A stretch of 64,000 nt of DNA. Origin: Candolleomyces eurysporus (Eukaryota > Basidiomycota > Agaricomycetes > Agaricales > Psathyrellaceae). Below are positions 1 through 12,439 of this stretch, one piece after another. Made by a program: the position numbers and the translations under genes. Each line of letters opens with the position of its first letter. The first letter of the stretch is position 1. Where the stretch lies: positions 1 through 64,000 of the forward strand of contig JANBPK010001067.1 in NCBI GenBank assembly GCA_027579435.1, read 5' to 3'. Below the pieces are notes generated by a model. That model saw only the letters and a list, made by a program, of their open reading frames with translations. It had not been told where the DNA came from and did not search any database.

Positions 1-1570
1 ACTTTTAGAATCATGCACCTGTGATTCGAGCTGACGCCTTGTGTATTTCCACGCTTTACAACCTACGGAATGCTCGAGGATTGAGGTCAGGACCTGAAAT
101 TTGAAATTGAAAGCCGGCAGAACAGACAGATCGCCGATCGCCGATTGGCCAGACCGCAATCAATCTGGGAATCAAATCCCGGCGCAGCGTCCAGCGATGG
201 TCGAGTTCATCCTGTTCGACAACTCTGCCTTCATCGAGTCAACACGGAAGGCTCAATCGCCCGAATAGTCGAGCTCAACTCTAGTTGACGCTAGCGGGAG
301 GTTTGGGCCAACTCATCCAAGCCAGGAGCTTGAGCTGTCGATCGGATAGCCTGGTGAGCACGTTCTTTCACCTGCCCGCGCTCTCTAATTTGACAGTGAC
401 CAGAGGTCCTCTGCCGTCAATTCCATCAGCGTAACGAATCCACCTGCACAAGTCCTGCTAGTCGCGATACCCCTCCCGTTGAGTCCATCCCCGCAACCTC
501 GCATATTGTGGTCCCTGCAAACGGTGGTCCCCACTCCCCGACACCGACTATAGCAGCACCTCCACTGCCACGAAACCAATTTTTGCTTGCCCCGCTGCTC
601 ATCCGTCTGCTTGGGCACTCCCGAGCACCTAGAGCAGTGAGGACATGACTCACGACTTTGGATAGTCATCATCATCGCGGCCAGGCGAGAACAAGGACTA
701 TGTCATCGCACTATTCTTCCCTCTCCTCCCCAATCTCGCCCCCAAATCGATTCGGTGAGCTTCACCGTACTCCACCTCGCCTTGCCTTCTTCAACAGCCC
801 TGCTCAGCATGAACTCCCGTTGCAAGCTGGAGTCTTCCTCTCCCTTACTCCCACCCACACTCCCCTGCTGCCGCAGTACAACATAAGCGACGACACCTCC
901 GAAATCACTCTCGCAACCTCTCAGCATTCTCCCCGCATTCATTATCTTCCACAGCCATATCCGCAGAACCTTATCATGGTACCGGGCACGAGATTGAAGT
1001 ATCCTCGAAGCGCGCATCTTCCCGGTACGCGTCCCCCCCCGCTCGGACAGGGATTCAAGTTCGGTAGACGTCCACCTCCCTTGTTGTTCTTGAAAGATAG
1101 CTCAGGCTCCGGTCCAACGACAAATCCATTTGCGATCGGAGGACGGGCTCCGACGTTTTCAAGACCAGCGAGGTGGTGTCACTGTCACAAATATTCTCTT
1201 TTTTGGAGCCTGTGAGTCCGTCTGCGCCTCATAGCGCAAGGAAAGAACCCTCGGAGGAAGATACTGATAGCGCGTTGCTGCATACTCGACCGACGCCTAC
1301 ACCCGTCTCTTTGTGAGCTCCAATTTTCGATTTCTCTGAGATTGCTACACCCACCCACTTCTTTCGCTTCTGGTTTCCCTGTTCCTACCCGTAGAGATGT
1401 ACATAGCCATGCTCACGGTCAAAAGGGCTCTGCTGCGGGAGCACCAGGGAAGCAAATGGAATATGGCAACAGCGTACCCTCAAAGCAGTGCATATACATG
1501 TAGCACTGTCCCTGTTAGGAGCGAGGTAGTCGGTGTGTGGACAGATCGGGTCGCTTTCGTGTACAGGGCT
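1..1570 (+). pseudogene. CDF zinc transporter 5' fragment (copy A)
   Basis: This stretch is a decayed copy of the upstream region, first intron and 5' half of exon 1 of the transporter gene at 27131-29922. Shared landmarks are the intron end near 375-397, the Pro/Ser-rich coding blocks around 700-1240, and the block encoding the first membrane helix near 1500-1565. The base triplet corresponding to the parental start codon is no longer ATG, and the reading frame is broken many times. Similarity stops just after the first membrane helix. The window edge cuts its left side, so the fragment may begin outside. It lies upstream of no NACHT gene inside this window; a further NACHT unit may lie to the left. 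Confidence 0.75.
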
Positions 1571-2402
1571 GGGGGATCGGGTTGTGTAGGAGTGCCTGGT
1601 GTGTATTTCCAAATGCATGTATCTATGATTCCGCNAAAAAACGCTTGTTGTAGTTGCCCATGCACTGTCGGTTGTCCGAGGGTGACATGGCATCCAGGCA
1701 AATACAGAGTAACGACGGAAGGAGGCACCAAGGCCATAGGCTGCCAGTTGCATCGCTTCAGCCGGCAGTTTTCGCATTGTTCTTCCCGCTCAACTGCTTC
1801 CTACTCCACATCGACGACCATTGAAGCATGCCGGGGCTTAATTCACTCCGGGTGAGCCTTGGCTAGCGCTCGTTTCAAGTAGATCACTCAGCTCGGAAGT
1901 GGTAAGTACCACTCTCAATCCCTCGGTCTCATTCAGCTAGATCTTCTCGTTGCCAACTCTCCAAATGCTTCTCGCTCAGGAGCGTCAACGTCAAACTCTA
2001 CCAACTCTCGTCTGGCCGACATGTGACATACAGTTCCTGTCGCTCAGTCTCCACTCCTGACTCCAGCACACTCCCCGTCAATCTTTGAGGTTGTGTTGAT
2101 GAGATTATAGGAGTGCCGGTTGTGTACTTCAAATTCCATGTATTTATGATTGGATCTAGAACGTTCATAATATCATACCTTGCGAGGCTTACAAAAAGCA
2201 AATTGAGGATTTAGGCAAAAGAGACAGGATCTAGCTGCAAAATACCTGTATTGTAGTTGCCCATGCACTGCCGGCCGTCCGGGGGTGACATGGCACCCAA
2301 GCAAGTTCAGAGTCAAGACAGACGATCTTTTAGGTCACTGAAATGGAAGGATAGCTTTTATTACAAAAGCGCTCAGAGAAACACATAGTTATATCGTGAG
2401 GG
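1570..2402. repeat. Degenerate repeat spacer between transporter relic and NACHT-1
   Basis: No gene is visible here. The stretch is built of short decayed repeats that recur in the array. A block at 1583-1634 recurs at 2094-2155 and again at 9908-9985. A block at 1655-1730 recurs at 2255-2310 and at 5425-5515. The last 70 bases before the NACHT stop resemble 5750-5826. It is best read as non-coding array filler. Confidence 0.55.
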
Positions 2403-4409
2403 TTAAATAGAGTCGAGGTTCGCGACTACTTCCTTGCGTTCGAACACCAGGTCAAGGTTCTTGTCAAAGCGACTACGAAAGAGCCGCATCCAGGTTGGTA
2501 CTTCCCAATCAGCTTTCTTGCAGTGACGCAAAATGGAATTTCGCCAAAGTTTGCATGTTGGGCTACACCGGTACCAATGGCACTGGGAAAAGAGGTCAGT
2601 ATGCCGTTCAAACAGAGGAGTGAGGCTCACACTGTACCTCCCCCCAATGGACGGAGCGGAACATCCGCCAAATACCGTCCTCTGAATGCAAAACACACCC
2701 CGACGCCCACCAGTCAACGGAGGATGGGGCGAAATTGAGTCGGGAGCTAAACCGCGAGATATAAGGCATGTCCAGGTTGAAAAAGAAATGAAGGAATTTC
2801 TGCTGGTCTAACAGACGGGATGCCGGTAAACCTTTGTCTGTGAAACATGCTGTCAGTGGCTGCAAGCCGATCGTATTAACATGATGAACATGGGTGCTCA
2901 CGCATACAGATATTGGAAAACCTGCCCAAAAGGAACTCTGCACACTGCATATCCCCAACATAGATTGGCCCACAGCGATCCTTGCGGCCCAGAAAATCGT
3001 ACAAGGATTTATGGTAAGGTCGATATGGTGTTTCCAAGTCGTCGGAAGGAGGTACATCAATCAAGGAGTGTAAGTCTCCAAGCACATACTCGGCGTCGCC
3101 GTCATCTGTTTGGAGTAGTAGATCGACAAGGAAAGCCGCGGGGGTGGTGCCCATACCTCTGAAGAGGCTATAGCGGGGGTTGTCGGGGATTTCTCCCTTG
3201 ATGCTCCAAAGCCACTTCACAGCAAGTATAGGATTCGGGGCCGACTGCAAGATATGGGTGTAGAAGGCATCAAGGTGTGAGAACGGGTTTGTCCCTGAGT
3301 TTGATTTCACCTAACCCGGTCAAGAAGTATATGCGGACTCCCATGACGAGAAGTGGTGATATATCGAACGACGGTAGCCGCATAAATGAACTGACCAGAG
3401 GCCTTGTCGAGTAAAATGGCGAGAATCTCCTGGGAAGGCCATGACGGGCTGAGTTTGTAGCGACGCCTAATTTCACTGAACTTCGCTTGGAGGAACAAAA
3501 GGATGTCGGCGTTGGGGTTGTACTTCTCGTCCAGAACGAGAGGGGGGAGCGAACCATGACTTGTGGCTTTCGTTGTTGAAGAACTCGCGGAAAACACGTT
3601 CTGGGCGGCTAGCGATGACGATTCGGAAGGGGAATGCAGGATCCAGGGCGGCGTCTCGCAGGACTTCTAAAATCTCCAACTGGTCTTCGTCCTTTGTTCG
3701 TTCGATCGACTCTCCAGCCCGTGGGGAGGCATGAGAGCCGGCGTACTGCTCTACTTCGCACTCATCGACCCCATCGACCAACACGACGCCTGGCTGCTTT
3801 GATTCGACCGTGACATGTCGCAGCGGCGTCAGGATGAGTGCCTCCATCTGGACGCGAAGGTTCTTTGTGAACAACAGGGGTTTATCTTGTATGGCCTGCG
3901 CCACAAGATCCTTGAGTGCTGGTAGGTGCTCTGCGAGCTGATATGCCAAGGTGGGGATGAAAGCGGTCTTCCTTCGACGGTCTGGGGATGCTGAAGCTGA
4001 AAAAAAGAATGTCACAGCGGGGACCCCATCCTGCTTGCACGTGTCTGCCACCGACCCCATAATGGCGGATTTCCCGGTGCCGGCGGGACCTGTGACCCAT
4101 TGTATCTTCACCATCTTCTGCGCTGGGTCTAAGTCGCCATGGACGATCCAGCTGTAAATCTCGCCTTGAACTGCGACTCGAGTTTCTGGATGGCATTTTG
4201 GCGCGTCGCAGCGTTCGGCCGAGTCGTGCAAGGCCCCTGGCGCGATTCGGGACGCAAGGTCTGGGACACGAGGTGGTAAATTAAGCAGGAACTCGGCATA
4301 TAAGCTCAGAGCGCTCACCGTTGAGAGGATCACCAACAGAAGGTGATACAGTGATCACTTTGAGCTCATTGACAGAGACATTGCGAGCGTCGGTGAAAAA
4401 GCTGGTCAT
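2403..4409 (-). pseudogene. NACHT NTPase copy 1, two frameshifts
   Basis: Four-exon NACHT gene in minus orientation. Exon 1 (4319-4409, 91 bases) encodes the class A N-terminus MTSFFTDARNVSVNELKV. The body carries Walker A GPAGTGKS, Walker B VVLVDGVDECE and the RIVIASRPERV strand, all hallmarks of the NACHT branch of STAND NTPases, which act as nucleotide-dependent switches in NLR-type receptors. Two lesions break it: one extra G in a G run near 3542-3547 shifts the frame after the SHKSWFAP segment, and a four-base loss near 3316 shifts it again. Intact sister copies show the ancestral bases at both places. The terminal exon ends with the stop at 2403. A sequencing error could explain the homopolymer shift but hardly the four-base loss. 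Confidence 0.8.
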
Positions 4410-4499
4410 GGTTGATGACAGGGGAGGGAACGTTGAGGGAACGTGGTGTTGCAGGCTGTCGGCTTTGCAAGAGTAAGTGCCCGAAAGGCTGTGCCTACT

Positions 4500-5335
4500 A
4501 TAGTGGGAGTAGGGAGTGCACAGTGCAGCCTCTAACTTTGAAAATCACGCACCTGTGATTCGAGCTGACGCCTTCTGGATTTCCGTGCTTTACAACCTAC
4601 GGAATGTTTGAGGATTGAGGTGAGGGCCTGAAAGCGGGCAGATCGCTTAACCTATGATTTGATCCGGCGCGGCGTTTGTCCGTCCAGCTCGATTCGTTTC
4701 CAGCGACTCTCAAAGGCAGACAACTTTGCCTTTGTTGAATCAACATGCAAGTCAACTCGCTCAATCACGAGGGCAGTCGAGCAAGTTTCGTTTCAACCGA
4801 AGTTCCAACCGAGCCAGGAGAGCTTGAAGTGTCAGTCGCATAGCCTGGTAACACGTTCTCTCACCTGCCCACGCTCTCTTCTTCGACAGTGGCAAGAAGT
4901 CCTTCGCCGTCGATAGTCAATGTCAACCAACCGGCGCAACTCCAGCCTGCTGCGATGACCCTCCCACCGACTCCATCCCCACCAACCAAAATGTTGGCCC
5001 TCACTCCCTGAAAACGAATCTCGTTTGCCCGCCGGCCATCCGTCCACTTGGGGACGTGCTTTCAGGTTCATCTTTTGCTAGTCCCATGCATGCGACGTTT
5101 GGGCCTCCTCGGGCGAATGGAAACGATGGAAAGCCTCCACCTTTCCATTCCACTTACCAAGCAACGAATGGACTTGGGCAGCTCCGCCGAGCTGGACCCT
5201 TCCTCTCCCTTACTCCCACCCACACCCCAATGGTGGGGCTGCTGCTGCCCAACACAAACGACGACACTCCCGAATGCATTCTCGCAACCTCTCAATGTTC
5301 TTCCCGCATCCAGGCTCGCTCCCGTCCGCACTGAA
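4500..5335 (+). pseudogene. CDF zinc transporter 5' fragment (copy B)
   Basis: Decayed copy of the transporter upstream region, 5' intron and part of exon 1. It starts with the conserved upstream block shared by all units near 4545-4620 and runs to a Pro-rich segment ending near 5335, so it is shorter than copies A and D. It lies immediately upstream of NACHT-1 in divergent orientation, matching the arrangement of the intact pair at 26400/27131. Internal deletions and stops exclude function. Confidence 0.7.
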
Positions 5336-5826
5336 ATTTGCATAGTTTTATACGTTCTAATAGCCGCAAAACATCTCAGAAGTTTGGTGAAATGGAGACA
5401 AGGTGCAGTAAAAATATACCCACATTGTAATTGCCTGTGTGCCGCCAGCCATCCGAGGGTTACATGGTTTCAAGGGAGCACCACTGCACAGAATAAAGAC
5501 GGGAGGAGGCACTGAGGCTGCCAGTGTCAGAGGCGTGAGAGCTTCTGTGCCTTGACAGTAGTCGCAGNAGAGCTTCTGTGTCTTGACAGTAGTTGCATGG
5601 CATAGCACTCAACTAATTGAAGAGTAAATAAAGAGAGGAAGCGTCCAAGATTAGGAGGATGAACCTATGACTCGACTGACAAACCCGCAATCAATCCTGG
5701 CACGGTTTCGTCTCGTTTACGAAAAGAGAGTTTTTGGCTGCAAATTTCTGCACTTAGGTCGCTGAGACGGAAGGATAACTTTATTACAAAGGCGGTGAAC
5801 AAAAACATAAAGCCAGAATGTGAAGG
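5336..5826. repeat. Array spacer upstream of NACHT-2 stop
   Basis: Non-coding. It contains the block 5425-5515 shared with 1655-1730, a short internal direct repeat ('agagcttctgtgycttgacagtagt', 5539-5595), and a 3' flank related to that of NACHT-1. No supported gene. Confidence 0.5.
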
Positions 5827-7838
5827 CTAAGATGGGTCGAGTTTTGGGACTACGTGCTTGGGTCGGAACAGGAACAATTTGTGATTTTTAAATCGACCAC
5901 GAAGGAGCCACCTCCAGGTTGGTACTTCCCAATCAGCTTTCCTGCAGTGACGCAAAATGGAATTCCGCCAAAGTTTGCATGTTGGGCTGCACCGGTACCA
6001 ATGGCACTGGGAAAGAAGGTCAGTATGCCAGTTAAACAGAGGAATGAGGCTCACACTGTACCTGCCAATGGACATGACTGAACATCCACCTGATACTCTG
6101 CCCTGAATGCGAAACACACGCCGACGCCCACCAGTCAACAGAGGATGGGGCGAAATTGAGTAGGGAGGTAAACAAGAAGATACAAGGCATGTTCAGGTCG
6201 AAAAAGAAATGAAGGAATTTCTGCTGGTCTAACGGACGGGATGCCGGTAAACCTTTGTCTACAAAAGACAGGGTCAGTAGCTGCAAGTCGATCGTATCAA
6301 CATGATGAAAATCTGTACTCACACGTACAGATATCGAAAAACCTGCCCCAGAGGAACTGTATACACTGCATTTGCCCAACATAAATTCGCCCGCAGCGTT
6401 CCTCGCTTTCCAGAAAGTCGTACAAGGATTTGTGGTAAGGTCTATATGGTGTTTCCAAGTCGTCGGAAGGAGGTACGTCGATCAAGGAGTGTAGGTCCCC
6501 AAGCACATACTCTGCATCACCATCATCTGCTTGAAGTAGTAGATCGACAAGGAAAGCGGCGGGGGCGGTGCTCGTACTGCCAAAGATGCTATAGGAGGGA
6601 TTGTCGGGGAGTTTTCCCTTGATGATCCAAAGCCACTTTACAGCAAGTATAGGATTCGGGGCTGACTGCAAAATGTAGGTGTAAAAGGCGTCAAGGCGTG
6701 AGAACGGATTTGTCCCTGAGCTTGGTTTCACTTTCAAAACCTGGTCAAGAAGTGTATGCGGACTCCCGTGACGGGAGGTGGTGATATATCGAATGACGGT
6801 AGCTGCATAAATGAACTGGCCAGAGGCCTGGTCGAGCAAAATGGCAAGGATTTCCGGGGAAGGCCATGACGGGCTGAGGTTGTAGCGACGCCGAATCTCA
6901 CTGAACTTGGCTTGGAGGAACAACGCGATGTCGGCATTGGGGTTGTACTTCTCGTCCAGAACAAGAGAGGGGGCGAACGATGACTTGTGTCTTTCGTCAT
7001 TGAAGAACTCCCGGAAAACACGTTCTGGGCGGCTGGCAATGACGATTCGGAAGGGAAATGCGGGATCCAGTGCGGCTTCTCGCAGGACTTCTAAAATCTC
7101 CAACTGGTCCTCATCCCTTGTTCGTTCGATCAACTCTCCAGCCCGTGGAGAGGCATGAGAGCTGATATACTGCTCTACCTCGCACTCATCGACCCCGTCG
7201 ACCAACACGACGCCTGGCTGCTTTGATTCGACCGTGACCTGTCGCAGCGGCGTCAGGATGAGTGACTCCATCTGGACATGAAGGTTTTTCTTGAATAAAA
7301 GCGGATCATTCTGTATGGCTTGTGACACTGAATCCTTAAGTCCTGGTAGGCGCTGCGCAAGTTGATACGCCAAGGTGGGGATGAGCGCTGTCTTCCTTCG
7401 ACGGTCTGGGGATGCTGAAGCCGAAAAAAAGAATGCCACGACAAGNAACGCCATCCCGCTTGCACGTGTCTGCCACCGACCCCATAATGGCAGATTTCCC
7501 GGTGCCAGCGGGACCTGTGACCCATCTTATCTTCACCATCTTCTGTGCTGGGTCTGAGTCGCCATGGACGATCCAGCTGTAAATCTCGCCTTGGACCGCA
7601 ACCCGAGTTTCTGGATGGCATTTTGGTGCGTCGCAGCGTTCGGCCGAGTCGTGCAAGGCCCCTGGCGCGATCTGAGATGCTAGGTCTGGGATTGGGCCTG
7701 GTAACTTGAGCAGGAGTTTGCCATGTTAGCGAACTCAGAGCGCTCACCGTTGAGAGGATCACCAGCGGGAGGTGCCGCGTTAATCACATTGAGGTCTTTG
7801 AAGGAGAAACCATGAGCTCCGCTGAGAAAGCTGGTCAT
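5827..7838 (-). CDS. NACHT NTPase copy 2 (intact except one N)
   Basis: Predicted NLR-type NACHT NTPase. Exon 1 (7748-7838) encodes a class B N-terminus, MTSFLSGAHGFSFKDLNV. A short intron follows whose acceptor lies before the PIPDLASQIAPGALHD segment. The NTPase core has GPAGTGKS, LVDGVDECE and RIVIASRPERV. The only break is at 7446, where an N sits as an extra position compared with sister copies; without it the frame runs on. Exon 2 ends after FDICT, exon 3 encodes a region with SSVDWWAS, and the last exon begins CHWYRCSPTCKLW and stops at 5827. There are no WD40, ankyrin or TPR repeats, so the protein is a short NACHT form of about 620 residues. Functional status depends on the N. Confidence 0.75.
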
Positions 7839-7919
7839 TGTCAATGACAGGGAAGGAACGTTGAGGGAACGTCTTCCGTGGCAAGCTGTTGTCTTTTATT
7901 CCCGTAGTAAGCGCTCAAA

Positions 7920-8110
7920 AGGCTGTGCCTGCTACAACGGAAGGTTGGAGGATTGAGGTGTTCCGATTGGCCAACCCGCAATCAACGCTGGGAATCAAAA
8001 CCCCGGCGTTCATCCGTTCAGCTCACAATTTCGGTTCCTTTTCAGCGACTCGCAAAGGCAGACAACTTTGCCTTTTCGAATCAACATGGAAGCCAACTCT
8101 ATAAGACTAT
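7920..8110 (+). pseudogene. CDF transporter upstream fragment (copy C)
   Basis: A short remnant of the transporter 5' upstream exon and flank, matching parts of 4600-4760 and 8330-8500. It is divergent from NACHT-2 and is followed by a second, longer remnant, so two partial duplications are stacked here. Confidence 0.6.
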
Positions 8111-8179
8111 TATTCGACAAAGATCTTCAGTTTCACTTGTTTTCTCAACCTTTGGGTCTGGGGTCCAGGTTTTTGATGG

Positions 8180-9910
8180 GAACTCACTCTCCAGTCTACT
8201 CTTGTGGGAGTTGCAGTGCACGGTGCAGCTTCTAGTAACTTTGGAGATCATGCACCTATTATTCGAGCTGACGCCTTCTGGATTTATATGCTTTACGACC
8301 TACGGAATGCTTGAGGATTGAGGTGAGGACCGGCAGACATATCGCCGTCGTATTAGACCTAAGATGGTTTTGATTGGCCTAACGGCAATCAAAAATCCCC
8401 GCGCGGCGTCTCTCCAGCTCTGAGCCTTCATGATCAATCCCTTTCCAGCGACTCTCCAAGGCAGACAGCTTTGCCTTCGTCGAATCAACATGAAATACAA
8501 CGCGCTCAATCTTGCGGACAGTCGAGCTCAACTGTATTCAACGCTAGCGGAAGGTTTGCGTCAACTCAACCAAGCCAGGAGCTCGAGCTGTCGATCCGAG
8601 TCGCATAGCCTGGTAAGCACGTTCTCTCATCTGCTGCGCTCTCTAATTTGACAGTGACCAGAACGCTCTCCTCCGTTGATGTCATCAGCCCAACAAATCC
8701 ACCGGCGTAAGTCCAGCCAGTCACGATAAACCCTCCCGCCGACTCCATCCCCACATTCTCGGGTATTGTTGTCCGTGGACCTCATTCGCCCACAACGACT
8801 ATAGCGCGGCCTCCACTGCCATGAAAACGAATTCTGCTTGCCTTGCCACTGATCCATCCGCTTCAGCATTCCCAAAGTACTTTGAGCAGTGGAGACACGC
8901 TATTGAGTCCGTCTTCTGCTCACGACGTTTGGGTTCCCTTAAAGGAGCGGCGGAACANCCCCACTATCGAACGNCCCCTTTCCATTCCACTTTCTCAACG
9001 ACAAAGGAGGACTATGGAATCCCACTATCCTTCCTCTCCCCCCCTCTCTCACTCACGAATTTCGATGGAAGCTCACCGTACCCCACCTCACCTTGCCTTC
9101 TTCAACAACCTCGCTCAGCATCTCGTACCGAGCTGGAGCCTTCCTCTCGCTTGCTCCCACACTCCCACCGCTGCCACGGCACAACATAAACAACGACACC
9201 CCAATGCACTCTCGCGCAAGCTCTCAGCATTCGTTCCCATCCACAGCCACATCTAAAGACCCTGACCATGGTGCAGGGTAAGAGATCGAAGTCCCTGGAT
9301 CAGGTTTCCCCGAAGCTGGGTCAAGCGTGCATCTTTAAATTTCTCGGTTGACCCCGCTCGGACAGGGATCTAAGTTCAGTGGACATCCCCCTCCTTTGTT
9401 GTCCTTGGAAGATAGCTAAGGCTTTGGTCCAACGACAAATGGACCAGCGATTGGAGGACAGACTCTGGTGTTTTCGAGAACAGTGAGGAGAGAGCACCAT
9501 CACAAGCATTCTTTATCGCGCAACTTTTACTTTTGGAGCCTGGGAGTACGTTGGAGCCTCATAGCGGAAGGAAGGAACCCTCGGAGGAAGATAGTATTAG
9601 TGCGTCGCTGCATACTCAACCGACGCCCATAATACCCGTCTCTCTGTGGGCTCCGATTCCCGCTTTCCCTGACACTACAATATCCACTTCTCTCGCTTCC
9701 GGTTTCCCCACTCCTACCCATTGCCATGTTCATGGTTAAGACCGCTCTGCTGCGGGAGCACCAGGGAAGTAGATGGAACACAGTGACGGCGTAACCCTCC
9801 AAACAGCGTATATTCGTGCAGCACCATCTCTGTTAGGAGCGTGTGGGCGTGTGGACAGATTGGGTTGCTTTCGTGTAATACGGGGCTGGGGATCGGACTG
9901 TATTCGATGA
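8180..9910 (+). pseudogene. CDF zinc transporter 5' fragment (copy D)
   Basis: The longest truncated transporter copy. It covers the conserved upstream block (8210-8330), the 5' exon, the intron with GTAAGCACG donor at about 8612 and TTTGACAG acceptor at about 8655, the Pro/Ser-rich exon 1, and the His-rich-to-first-membrane-helix transition near 9730-9905. Frameshifts and stops occur throughout. Similarity ends close to the same point as in copies A and E, just after the first helix, suggesting a common ancestral truncation. Confidence 0.75.
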
Positions 9911-10345
9911 AATTGTAGGACTGCTATCCATGTACCTATGACTCGAGCTAGACGCTTCATAATCTTATACCTGCGAGGCTTGATTGTGTTAGGGAGGTGA
10001 GAGAAAGAGCGGGAGCCAACGTGTAAGAGCGATTGGATGGCAATGGAACGCACGGGAGAGCCGACGTTGGGTGTATCTTCAGAGGATTCTAAATGTTCGC
10101 GCAGGGTATCGAGGTGGGAGATGATGTCTTTGGCTTTGGCACCGCGGAAGTAGTAAATGAAGGTTTTATTTTTGAGGATTTATTACCACTCTCTCGGTAT
10201 GGGACAATTGAAGAGATAGTGCTGTCTCCTAGATCTGGCCGGGACAAGATGTATAGCAAGATGATTTACTCTACCATAGTAAACGGGTTCCTGTGGGTTC
10301 ACTATGCACATGCCGGCTCCTAGACATATAGTTATAGCATCACAG
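9911..10345. repeat. Array 3' flank module
   Basis: Non-coding spacer. Bases 10170-10340 belong to a module repeated at about 14850-15033, 20420-20594 and 24260-24389, always immediately after a NACHT stop codon (downstream side of the minus-strand gene). The module includes shared text around 'gacaagatgtatagcaagat' and 'ttcctgtgggttcac'. It probably contains the NACHT 3' UTR and polyadenylation region. Confidence 0.6.
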
Positions 10346-10355
10346 CTACTGTGGG

Positions 10356-12357
10356 TCAAAGTTCACGACTATGTGTATCTGCCTTGGGTCGAAGCACGTC
10401 GTCGGGTAAAAGATTCCTGTTGAATCGATTACGAAGGAGCCACGTCCAGCTTGGTACGTTCCAATCGGCTTTCTTGCAGTGACGCAAAATGGAATTCCGC
10501 CAAAGTTTGCATTTTGGGCTGCACTGGTACCAATGGCACTGGAAAAGGAGGTCAGTATGCCATTCAAACAGAGGAATGAGGCACACTGTACCTGCTCATG
10601 GAGACTGTCAAAAAAAAAGCCTAATAGTGCGCTCTGAATGCGGAATACACTCCGACGCCCACCAGTCAACAGAGGATAGGGCGAAATTGAATTGGGAGGT
10701 ATACCACCGGATGTCAGGCATGAACAGGTTGAAAAAGAACTGAAGGAATTTCTGCTGGTCTAACGGATGGCATGCCGGTAAAACTTTGTCTGAAACACAG
10801 GGTCAGTAGCTGCAAGCCAATCGGATTAACATGATGAACATGTGTACTCACGCGTACAGATATCGAAGTACCTGCCCCAGAGGAACTCTGCACACTGCAT
10901 ATCTCCAACATAAAGTGGCCCGAAGCGGTCCTTACTGCCCAGAAGGTCGTACAAGGATTTATGGTAAGGTCTATATGGTGTTTCCAAGTCGTCGGAAGCA
11001 GGCACATCGATCAAGGAGTGTAGGTCCCCAAGCACATACTCGGCATCGCCGTTGTCTGTCTGAAGTAGTAGGTTGATAAGGAAAGCAGCAGGGGCAGTGC
11101 TCATCCGTTTGAACAGATTGATCCATCCGAGGTGTTGTCCCTTGATAATCCAAAGCCATTTCACNGCCAGTACNGGATTCGCGGTCGACTGTAGGATATG
11201 GGTGTAAAANGCGTCAAGTTGTGAGAACGGGTTGGTCCCTGAGCTTGGTTTCACTTCCAAAACCTGGTTAAGGAGTGTACATGGACTGCCGTGGCGAGAG
11301 TTGGTGATATATCGAACAACGACAGCCGCATAAATGAATTGACCGGAGGCCTGGTCGAGCAAAGTGGCGAGGATATCTTCAGAAGGCCATGATGGGCTAA
11401 GGTTGTAGCGACGGCGGATCTCACTGAACTTGGCTTGGAGGAACAATACGATGTCGGTGTTGGGGTTGTATTTCTCGTCTAAGATGAGATTGGGGGCAAA
11501 CGAAGACTTGTGGCTTTCGTTGCCGAAGAACTCCCGGAAAACACGTTCTGGGCGGCTGGCGATGACGATTCGGAAGGGAAATGCGGGGTCGAGGGCGGCT
11601 TCTCGCAGGACTTGTAAAATCTCTAACTGGTCATCGGCCTTCTCTCGCTCCATTGACTTTCCAGTACGTGAAGCGACATGAGAGTCGAAAAACTGCTCTG
11701 CCTCGCACTCATCAAGCCCATCGACCAACACGACGCCTGGCACGTTCGATTCGATCGCGACCTGTCGCAGCGGCGTGAGGATGAGCGCCTCCATTTGGAC
11801 CCGAAGATTCTTCTTGAATAAAAGGGGTTTATCACGTATAGCCTGTGCCACCGGATCCTTGAGGGCTGGTAGGTGCTCTGTGAGTTGATATGCCAGGGTG
11901 GGGATGAAAGCCGTCTTCCTTCGACGGTCCGGGGATGCGTAGGAAGCGAAAAAGAAGGTCACGGCAAGCACCCCGTCCTGCTTGCACGTGTCTGCCACCG
12001 ACCCCATAATGGCAGATTTCCCAGTGCCTGCAGGACCTGTGACCCATTTTATCTTTACCGTCTTCTGCGTTGGGTCTGAGTCGCCATGGACGATCCAGCT
12101 GTAAATCTCGCCTTGAACAGCGACTCGAGTTTCTGGATGGCATTTGGGTGCGTCGCAGCGTTCGGCCGAGTCGTGCAAGGCCCCTGGCGCGATTTGAGAT
12201 GCTAAGTCTGGGATTGGACCTGGTAGATTGAGCAGGAGTATGGCATATTAGTGAAAGAGTGCTCACCGTTGAGAGGATCACCAGCGGGAGGTGCTGCGTT
12301 AATCACATTGAGGTCTTTGAAAGAGAAGTCATGAGCTCCGCTGAGAAAGCTGGTCAT
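10356..12357 (-). pseudogene. NACHT NTPase copy 3, premature stop in exon 3
   Basis: Exon 1 is 12267-12357 with a class B N-terminus (SGAHDFSFKDLNVINA). Exon 2 is open for about 450 codons and holds Walker A GPAGTGKS, Walker B LVDGLDECE and RIVIASRPERV. In exon 3, which begins at 10789, a T run of nine bases leads into an in-frame TGA at 10608-10610, so the product would lack roughly the last 70-90 residues found in copies 4-6. The downstream exon, with CHWYQCSPKCKLW and a frame ending at 10356, is still recognisable. The product may therefore be a C-terminally truncated but otherwise complete NACHT protein rather than a dead gene. Three N calls lie near 11165-11210. Confidence 0.75.
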
Positions 12358-12439
12358 TGTCGACGACAGGGAAGGGAAGGTTGAGGGAACGTCATCCGTG
12401 GCAAACTGTTGTTTTCTATTCCCAGAGTGAGCGCTCGAA

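Noticed and set aside
10346..10669. Alternative frame of the terminal NACHT exon (GGIPFCVTARKPIGTYQAG)
   Set aside because: Protein-like at first sight, but substitutions between copies are silent mainly in the other frame and the exon phases fit that other frame.
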